Both the position numbers and the translations under genes were made by a program. The notes beneath the pieces are model-generated. The model saw nothing but the letters and a program-made list of their open reading frames with translations, was not told where the DNA came from and ran no database searches. Of a DNA stretch of 64,000 nucleotides, positions 56,820 to 64,000 are shown in pieces. Numbering within the stretch: the first letter of the stretch is position 1; each line of letters starts with the position of its first letter. The DNA is from a virus: IMG/VR virus record IMGVR_UViG_3300008113_000003, positions 62,001-126,000 of that record. One strand, 5' to 3'.

Positions 56820-59800
56820 TTACCATTTTAAATTGTCACTGGAAGTGTTCATTCGTTTAAAATAATCAACAGCGAATGTGCTTCTACCCGCTGGTAAAAT
56901 ACCCCTGTCTTTTATATGGTATTTATCCCAACCAACATTACAACCGTAACAAACTTCAACCTTCCACGCAAAAATGTATGCGGCAACATAAGCCTGTAAC
57001 TCATCACTTGATAAACCAGTTACATTACTACCAGCAACAGATAAATCATACTTTATTGTTGGTATTTCGGTTTTAAGCTGTGCACGGAAATTATCAGTAT
57101 TTCTTTTCCAACCACCTTCAAGTAAATAATTTAATTGGGCTGTTACTGTAGATCCGACTGTATCAAAAGTTTTATTATTCCACTGTATTAATCCAACGTT
57201 GTTTTTACCGTTAATAACATCAGCCCCACTTTCAATAAGTGGGTTAAATGTACCACCAGTTTCTTTATGTATGTTACCTAAAGCAGCGGCTACCTCAATT
57301 TTACTCCAACCCCTATCTTTTAAATAATTTTTAATTTCAACTTTATTCGCCTCTGTTTCAGCGCTACCAATTGTTTTCTTATCTGGTGAACTACCACCAA
57401 ACACCAAATATGGTTTTGGATCTATTGCTGTTAACCCAAAATAACTACTATAATCGGTCGCAATACCAGTACGTACCTCAAAATGTAAATGCGGACCAGT
57501 ACCAATACCTTCTTTACCGCTTTTTGCTATGACATCCCCAGCTTTTACGTTTGCACCTTGTGTTGTTTTTGGTTCAGAAATATGACCGTATAGTGTTGAT
57601 ATGTTATGCTCCCTATGTGCGATTATGACTAATTTACCAAAACCGCTTGATTCTTTATCCCCAGCAAACACAACATTACCATTTAGAACTGAGTAAACTG
57701 TTGTTCCAACCGCAGCATCTAAGTCAATACCCTGGTGAAATTCAGATGCCCCTGTTGCTGGTGCTGTTCTATTACCAAAACCAGAGGTAGGTACTATTTT
57801 CGCCAAAGGATCAACCCAACTACTTATTTTTCGTTTAGTACCATCAACAAATCTTTTAGCTGGTGGTACGTAAATTTGATCTGAAGTAATATCTTTATCT
57901 AAAACCGTCCAATCTTGTGGCGCTTCTTTTGTACCTCTTACCGAAGAATTAATATAACTTTTAATGGTTCTATCTTTAGCTTCTGTACTTTTTAATTGGT
58001 CTTCCGTTGATATCGCAATGAAACTAACATACGATTTACCATCACTAATTGCGCCTAAAACATCTGCTTGATAAGTGGTTTCATCTGTTCCCCTACCAGC
58101 TGGTAAATAAGGGTCACTATATGACGCATTATAAATAAATTCACCAGACAAAGGACTTGTTTGGCCACTTACAGTACCAAATCCAAGTACAACAGGTGGT
58201 TTTTTATCAACATTGGCAAAGAAATTGTTACTATTCAAAATAGGGCTATTACCAGAGGTAACACCAATTACTGACCTATTATACTTTAATCTAGCATCTT
58301 CGTGTATTTTTGGTATAAATGGTGCTTTTCCGTATCTAAGTACAACAAAATATTTTTCACCAACTTTACCATTTGTTATTTTAGATGTATCAAAAGGTAA
58401 TAAAACAATATCATTACCTGCATTATATGCGTTTGTTATCCTAGTTTTATCGTTTTGTGTTAAATTGGTATTTAACCACGCTTTGTAATCAGGTATTACT
58501 TGAATTAACTTATATCTAGAGATACCATTAACAATTTTTGTTGGGTAACCATCAGGTGTTGTGTATGGTGTATAGACATCAACAAAAATTATATCACCAT
58601 TTTCAACGTATAATTTTGGGTTAACGTTTATACTCCATATAGATGACAGACCACCCGAATTTGGTTGAATTTGGACTGTTGAAAATGTTTCTTCTATACT
58701 ACCATTATGGTTACCATCTGGGAACATTGACCCAGTTGTTTTAAACACAATGTTTGTTAGATTGTAAGTTGAAAACCCTTGTAGTTCTTGGAAATTATTT
58801 TTAACCTTACCCGAGACCCAATATGAAGCACCAAGGAAATCATTTTTACTCTGTTCAGAATAATTACTAGGTATTTCAATATCTTTAGGGAACGTTACTT
58901 TTGGTAACGTTGCGTCATCCCCAACAATACCATCGGTTTGACTTGTTATTAAAGTTGTTTTAACACCTTTTAATGGCTGGTCTTGTGCTAAATATGTGGC
59001 TACTTCAGCTAATGGTTTTTGGCTAAATTCAAGTAATATTTGTTCATACTCGTTACCAGAAGTTGGGTATGTTTTGAGTAAATTTGATATGGATCTACCA
59101 ATACCAAGTTTAACAAACATATCATAAACAACAATGTCCGCAAAATATTTAACAGCTTCCGCTGGTTCTTGACTACCAGCAAGTAATGATGCGTTGTTAT
59201 ATAAATAAGCTATTAAAGCTTTTATAAGTAATTTATTATTTTGATCGCCATTTGTCATTAAATTAAGATATGACGCTGCAATCCATTGTCCACTATAGTT
59301 AACATATTTACCACCACTTTCAGCTTGTGAAAATAGGGCGAAACCATTATCAGTGCCACCCGCTACAGATGCTCTATTATTATAAGCATAAACCTGACCA
59401 TCTGTGTCTACTGGAACTCTGTTGTTAGGGTCAACATAACCACTAGCTTCAGCATTTATTTCAGCGGTTCTAAGTAACTGTGCCAATATTGACGTGTTTG
59501 CTGTTGGTTTTTTTGATATTGGTTGTCTAACACCTTTAAAAGTTGTTGTCATGGTGTTTGCTGTTATCTTATGGCTCACATTTGTTATCCAATATGTACC
59601 ATAAAATAAAGGTACGTTTTTAACATAAAAATATGTTAAAGGTTGTATACCAGCATTTCCTAAACTTGTAACTGTACAAGAATAAGATCTGTTTTCCATT
59701 GCCGTAAATAATTTACCACTTGATAATTGAGCAACGTTTTCAGGTGACGCTAAGTTAACCTGGGTAAATATACTCTCTTCTGTGTTAGCAAATTCATCCG

Positions 59801-62800
59801 TTGACAGTTGGATGTTTTGGAACATGTTTTGATTTTTATTACCAAAATCAACAATAAATGAAGAGACATTTGAATTTAAAATATCATTTGGTATACCCTC
59901 ATCTAGTATTATACCTTGATTATCCGTACCCAATTGTGATGTTTCTATGTCCAAACAAAATGTATTACTTAAATCAAATTCAGATAAATTGTTTTTCTTT
60001 TGCTTGTTACCAGCTGATACATTAGATGTCAAAGAACCTAACTGAAATATAAAAGCTGGATTTGAATCGAACATCTCAAGATTATTAAACACGCCAAACA
60101 TATCATGAGCAACCTCAAATGGGTCCTGGCTTTCAGCGATAGCACCATTTAAATTAACATAAGATGTTAATGGTAATAACAAGAATTCGTGATCGCTTGC
60201 TAAGGTTGATAAAACAGACCACATTGATTTTGATCTTAATGTGTTATCAACTTGCGTAACATTTTTTAAGTCATCCGCAATAACTTTTTTAAGCGCATCA
60301 ATATTGGCCAACACTTTACTACCATAAGGGTTATTCCCCCTATCAATAACCATTGCGTAATCATAAAGATCTTTTAATTTACCTTCAGTAACATCTGGTG
60401 TAATTCTTTTGTCCACGCAATTCTCATAATCAGTATCATCGGTTTCAACATTAAAGTTAAAAAATAATGGGTGGTTTAGTATATCATTTACACTAATTTG
60501 AGCTAAATCTTTACTCGTCTTTTTAATTAGTCTTTGGTCGTTTAAATCTATTTCATTAAATGAAACACTTCTATCGTATAAAGTTTTTATCCTATAATAC
60601 GTACCAGTTCTAAGTTCAATTTGTGATTTGGTTAACTCTTCATTATACTCATCAACATTTTTTGAATCCGCTAATTTATCCAAACCATCAATTTTTGTTT
60701 TTGACAATTCAGAGAATTTTTTTAGACCAGTATTAAAAGCTTCTATTTGTTTTGTTAAAATATTTTTGTTGGTATATTCGATAAACTCTTTAAGTTTTTC
60801 AACAGCTTTAATTTCATCAAAAGTGTTATAAAAATATTTTACCTCACCAACCTTTGTTAAAACACCATTTACTATTTTTTCTGTTACAACATATTGATTA
60901 AGGGTCCAATCGTAAATTTTGTTAGTCGCACCCTCAGCTGAAGGAAATATTGTTGCGTTATTAAAACTAGAGTCATAACCAAACATCGTACTATTTATAC
61001 GGTTGCGATATAATAAATCTTGTTGGCTGAATATATCACCTATATAATTTTTTATATACGGCATTAACAGTTTTAAATTACCCTCTGTTATTTCAATGTT
61101 TAGGGTGATAAAAAATACTCTTACTAATTCTGGTAATAAAGTTTTTGACACAGTTGGTTCAACACCACCTATATAATAAAGACCCAAATATTTTGTAATT
61201 AATTCGTTATAATTACCTGGTATTGTTTTAATGTCATAAGGACTAACTGGTTGATCACCAAATAATAGTGTTCTAAATAACAATCTATAATCGACCTTAC
61301 TAATAATACTGTCCGCTGTTCTTGTCTCACTAGCGTACATTATAATCGGATTAAATATATTAGAATTTAACCTAAGACCTTCTGGGTTTTCACCAGTGTT
61401 ATCAACATATAAAGATCCCGTTGTTGTATAGTTGTTAATTGTTATTTTAGAGTTCATAAACTCGTCAATAACAATTTTAGCTTTATTTTCTTGCCCAATT
61501 GTTAGTGCGTAGTTTAATATTTTAGATATATCATTTTTAGAAGCAAACTCAATAAAATAACCAGAGTAACCACATAAAAGAGCTGATATCTCTTCCCTTG
61601 TATAAGCCCTATCCAAAGTTAAAGTTTCTGGTAAATTTGAATAACCAAATATATTAGTGTGTTTAATTAATGATTGAAAATTAAAAGTATCAAAAGCTTG
61701 GGTAAAATAATTCTTTGTATTTGTATCAGCAAAATTTTTAAATAAAGCTCTAAAATCTTCTAATTTATCAAAACCAAAAATATCTACAATGCCATCTAAA
61801 GATTCTGTGTAAGTTTCTTGATATAGACTGGTGTCTGTTTGGTATTTTGAATAATCACGAATACTAAGATCCTCATTTAATGGATCACCCCATTCATATA
61901 ATTGCTTCACATTATCCCCATAACCATATTGTAATGTTTCAAAATAATCAATAACTTTAATATCTTTTAAATGTTGACCCTTTTGTGACCTATAAACGTT
62001 TGTGTTTGGGAAAATACTTCTAGTTTGATCAAACCAAAATAATTTAGATGTATTATAAACAAGACTCTTATTATTAAAATTTAATTCTTTAATTGCGGAT
62101 GGATCGGTTGTGTTCCCAATAATATATAAATCATCATACCTATCAAGATTTGACGTTACCATTGGGTTTGTTATATTTAATGTGGTTAGACCGTCATTGT
62201 AAACAATTTGATTATATTTTGGTAAAAAGAAGTTGTCGTTGTCCGATATTGAGTTTGGTATTGTGCGCTTTTGTGAGTATTTAAGTGCTGATGTTAAAGC
62301 TTTTTGATCTAAAAATTCTGAATAAATTGTATTAATTGAAACATTATTAGGGAGATAATCATAAAAAGTTTTATAATTAAAATTTAAAACACCCAATAAA
62401 TCATTATTTATATCATCGTAGTTAGTAAATGAAGATATCGTTAGACCAGTTACATATGGATCAACTAAATCGTTTGACCCAATAATGGTTGACACATTAT
62501 TTGTTTTATGGTAGGTATAATTTTTATTTGAAAATAATTCTTTAACACCTATCTCACCACCGCAACTTGGGTAAACGACATATGTACCTTGTTTATCCAA
62601 TGATGATAATTTAGAACTTTTTTCTGTGTTAAATTCTTTTGACCATATCGATAATAATAAAAGACCAATTTGTTCATGTTGTTTTTCAGTTGTTGCTGTT
62701 AATATATTTGATAAAAAATCTGTTAATTGCAAAAAAACATTTGTTCCATGAGCAATAACTGGCATGAAGGAATTTGGGTCAACATCATATAATGATAACA

Positions 62801-64000
62801 CCCTAAGAGTTTTATTAGGTCTTCTAGAATCTTTTTCAGCACCATCTGGGTGAAAAAGTAAATGTATTAATAAGGCGGCAAAATCTGATAAAACTACGTT
62901 ACCATTTTTTGCGTTTAAATTATTAACAGTACATAAGTCTTTTATTAATGTAAAAAAATAATCTGTTGTAATATAACCGCCAAGATAATTAGCTTTAATT
63001 TTTGACAGCATTAAAAAAAACTCCGTTTTTTTGGGTGATTTTGAAAATACAAAATTAGTGTCAAACGTAATTGTTTTTGTTAATGTATCTAAAGCAGCTT
63101 TTATCCCATTAAGATCGTGTTGGATTGTGGTTCCATAACTATTGTATGAAGCTAAGAAATTAATTTGTGTATCATTGTATGTTTTAAATGTTTTTAGATT
63201 ACCTTTAAAATTACCGATAATATGGTATGGTATACCGTTATCATTTAAATTAGTACCCTCATCTGTTTGTCCATCAAGACCTTCATTAAAGAAAAAATAT
63301 GACATCGCATTCATATAATTATTTAATACACCGTACCCACTAAAAGGTATGTGTGATGCGATATTATTATTTAAAGATATATAGGTATTAAGATTATAAT
63401 CGTAATATTTTTCTCTATAATTTTTACTTATATTAGTTTTACTGAAAGAATCGCTACCATTACTAACCGAATCATCAATATGTCTTGGTGTGATTGGTTT
63501 AACAAAAGGTGCTGTTGCTAATATAAGATTTTTATCGTCATACACATACGAACCATAATGTTTATTTTTTATGATCGGGTCATCAAATAAATCATAACCG
63601 TTTTTTGCTTTTAAACCATTTATTAAATCAAGATCGATTTTAGTGTCTTTTTCATAATCATTATAGTAATAAAAATCATACATACCACCAATATATAATA
63701 TTGTGTGTATCGGTAGTTCAACTAAACCTTGTGTTGTTTTAAACGCTGTTGATAAAAATTTAAGATCTAATGGCCCACCCACGTTAGATGGGCAAGAAAT
63801 ATGTCTTAAAAACATTTGGCTGCTTTTAAAAAATTTACCTGTATTAATTTCTTTTACGATATTTTGTGCAAAAATAGCGTGGTTATTAGGTGTATTAAAA
63901 CCTAAAGTACTACCATCTGCATCATCTCTTTCTTTTTTAAGTGTATCAAAAGTTCCATCAATAGTTTCCCCTGTAACACTACTCATCATAGCGTTTATAT
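56820..64000 (-). CDS. Giant tail hub protein with C-terminal M23 endopeptidase and tail lysozyme, 5' end open
   Basis: At least 2389 residues from an ATG at 63989, but the frame stays open to the window edge, so the true start may lie outside. The first 1400 residues are unrecognised. Around 1460 a hub-like segment appears (VPLFYGTYWITNVSHKITAN), like VgrG/gp27-type hub barrels. At about 2070-2190 an M23 (LytM) endopeptidase follows, with HQGIDLD and HLHFEV ligands. At about 2205-2389 a phage tail lysozyme follows, with HKETGG (Glu near 2242) and VGLIQWN. It should puncture and cleave peptidoglycan at infection. Numbering is from the ATG at 63989. Confidence 0.8.
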   Translation of the reverse strand, partial: INAMMSSVTGETIDGTFDTLKKERDDADGSTLGFNTPNNHAIFAQNIVKEINTGKFFKSSQMFLRHISCPSNVGGPLDLKFLSTAFKTTQGLVELPIHTILYIGGMYDFYYYNDYEKDTKIDLDLINGLKAKNGYDLFDDPIIKNKHYGSYVYDDKNLILATAPFVKPITPRHIDDSVSNGSDSFSKTNISKNYREKYYDYNLNTYISLNNNIASHIPFSGYGVLNNYMNAMSYFFFNEGLDGQTDEGTNLNDNGIPYHIIGNFKGNLKTFKTYNDTQINFLASYNSYGTTIQHDLNGIKAALDTLTKTITFDTNFVFSKSPKKTEFFLMLSKIKANYLGGYITTDYFFTLIKDLCTVNNLNAKNGNVVLSDFAALLIHLLFHPDGAEKDSRRPNKTLRVLSLYDVDPNSFMPVIAHGTNVFLQLTDFLSNILTATTEKQHEQIGLLLLSIWSKEFNTEKSSKLSSLDKQGTYVVYPSCGGEIGVKELFSNKNYTYHKTNNVSTIIGSNDLVDPYVTGLTISSFTNYDDINNDLLGVLNFNYKTFYDYLPNNVSINTIYSEFLDQKALTSALKYSQKRTIPNSISDNDNFFLPKYNQIVYNDGLTTLNITNPMVTSNLDRYDDLYIIGNTTDPSAIKELNFNNKSLVYNTSKLFWFDQTRSIFPNTNVYRSQKGQHLKDIKVIDYFETLQYGYGDNVKQLYEWGDPLNEDLSIRDYSKYQTDTSLYQETYTESLDGIVDIFGFDKLEDFRALFKNFADTNTKNYFTQAFDTFNFQSLIKHTNIFGYSNLPETLTLDRAYTREEISALLCGYSGYFIEFASKNDISKILNYALTIGQENKAKIVIDEFMNSKITINNYTTTGSLYVDNTGENPEGLRLNSNIFNPIIMYASETRTADSIISKVDYRLLFRTLLFGDQPVSPYDIKTIPGNYNELITKYLGLYYIGGVEPTVSKTLLPELVRVFFITLNIEITEGNLKLLMPYIKNYIGDIFSQQDLLYRNRINSTMFGYDSSFNNATIFPSAEGATNKIYDWTLNQYVVTEKIVNGVLTKVGEVKYFYNTFDEIKAVEKLKEFIEYTNKNILTKQIEAFNTGLKKFSELSKTKIDGLDKLADSKNVDEYNEELTKSQIELRTGTYYRIKTLYDRSVSFNEIDLNDQRLIKKTSKDLAQISVNDILNHPLFFNFNVETDDTDYENCVDKRITPDVTEGKLKDLYDYAMVIDRGNNPYGSKVLANIDALKKVIADDLKNVTQVDNTLRSKSMWSVLSTLASDHEFLLLPLTSYVNLNGAIAESQDPFEVAHDMFGVFNNLEMFDSNPAFIFQLGSLTSNVSAGNKQKKNNLSEFDLSNTFCLDIETSQLGTDNQGIILDEGIPNDILNSNVSSFIVDFGNKNQNMFQNIQLSTDEFANTEESIFTQVNLASPENVAQLSSGKLFTAMENRSYSCTVTSLGNAGIQPLTYFYVKNVPLFYGTYWITNVSHKITANTMTTTFKGVRQPISKKPTANTSILAQLLRTAEINAEASGYVDPNNRVPVDTDGQVYAYNNRASVAGGTDNGFALFSQAESGGKYVNYSGQWIAASYLNLMTNGDQNNKLLIKALIAYLYNNASLLAGSQEPAEAVKYFADIVVYDMFVKLGIGRSISNLLKTYPTSGNEYEQILLEFSQKPLAEVATYLAQDQPLKGVKTTLITSQTDGIVGDDATLPKVTFPKDIEIPSNYSEQSKNDFLGASYWVSGKVKNNFQELQGFSTYNLTNIVFKTTGSMFPDGNHNGSIEETFSTVQIQPNSGGLSSIWSINVNPKLYVENGDIIFVDVYTPYTTPDGYPTKIVNGISRYKLIQVIPDYKAWLNTNLTQNDKTRITNAYNAGNDIVLLPFDTSKITNGKVGEKYFVVLRYGKAPFIPKIHEDARLKYNRSVIGVTSGNSPILNSNNFFANVDKKPPVVLGFGTVSGQTSPLSGEFIYNASYSDPYLPAGRGTDETTYQADVLGAISDGKSYVSFIAISTEDQLKSTEAKDRTIKSYINSSVRGTKEAPQDWTVLDKDITSDQIYVPPAKRFVDGTKRKISSWVDPLAKIVPTSGFGNRTAPATGASEFHQGIDLDAAVGTTVYSVLNGNVVFAGDKESSGFGKLVIIAHREHNISTLYGHISEPKTTQGANVKAGDVIAKSGKEGIGTGPHLHFEVRTGIATDYSSYFGLTAIDPKPYLVFGGSSPDKKTIGSAETEANKVEIKNYLKDRGWSKIEVAAALGNIHKETGGTFNPLIESGADVINGKNNVGLIQWNNKTFDTVGSTVTAQLNYLLEGGWKRNTDNFRAQLKTEIPTIKYDLSVAGSNVTGLSSDELQAYVAAYIFAWKVEVCYGCNVGWDKYHIKDRGILPAGRSTFAVDYFKRMNTSSDNLKW

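Noticed and set aside
1-64000. Many open frames on the plus strand opposite minus-strand genes
   Set aside because: They lie fully within well-supported minus-strand genes, have no upstream signals, low-complexity or shadow-type translations, and no recognisable domains.
1-64000. tRNA, rRNA, integrase, transposase or CRISPR features
   Set aside because: None was found by eye in the short intergenic gaps on either strand; all larger stretches are covered by protein genes.

Overview
The window is a 64 kb stretch of a large, AT-rich, tailed phage of the T4-like (contractile tail) type. It carries a recognisable T4-type core: gp46/gp47 recombination nuclease, DnaG-like primase (gp61 role), DnaB-like helicase (gp41 role), UvsX/RecA, a gp32-like ssDNA-binding protein, a 5'-3' flap nuclease (T4 Rnh role), NrdA/NrdB, and baseplate wedge proteins gp6 and gp25. 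Several signs point to a Bacteroidetes-type host, probably a flavobacterium-like one. Three operons start with TTTG(or CTTG)-N20-TAnnTTTG promoters, gene starts almost never have a GGAGG-type Shine-Dalgarno site, the phage sigma factor resembles primary sigma-70 of that phylum, and the gp32-like protein ends in the SSB-style tip DDLPF. No integrase, transposase, tRNA, rRNA or CRISPR array was seen. The host and the novelty of the phage are inferences; no database search was possible.

Layout. 1-2126 (minus): a DUF2828/vWA (Ro60-like) protein cut by the window edge, and two small unknown genes. 2201-3309 (plus): the only two plus-strand genes, the first followed by a clean terminator. 3310-6321 (minus): small accessory genes, including a methyltransferase, a cytidylyltransferase-like enzyme and membrane proteins. 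6402-12655 (minus): a very acidic 1019-residue protein, a probable lysis cassette (two overlapping spanin-like genes, an amidase-fold protein, a four-helix membrane protein) and small genes. 12657-21214 (minus): ArdC-like anti-restriction protein, sigma-70 factor, gp46, a repeat-containing insert gene, gp47, PD-(D/E)XK nuclease and primase, headed by a host-type promoter. 21256-21855: RuvC-like resolvase.

21866-46858 (minus) is an uninterrupted 25 kb virion block read from gp25 and gp6 through a series of large baseplate or tail-fibre proteins, including one of 2672 residues. 46954-55382 (minus) is the replication and nucleotide operon: ssb, internal terminator-like hairpin, uvsX, flap nuclease, helicase, nrdB, nrdA, then a strong terminator. 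55461-64000 (minus) returns to virion-type genes and ends in a giant tail-hub protein, open at the window edge, whose C-terminus joins an M23 endopeptidase to a tail lysozyme.

Regulation looks layered. Host-type promoters precede the DUF2828 gene, primase and ssb operons, with a weaker candidate before nrdB. A different AT-rich element (core TATTTAT, often GATATTTAT) recurs just upstream of virion and unknown genes and may be read by the phage sigma factor. Genes are tightly packed, often overlapping by 1-17 bases, and no gene-free stretch exceeds about 100 bases.
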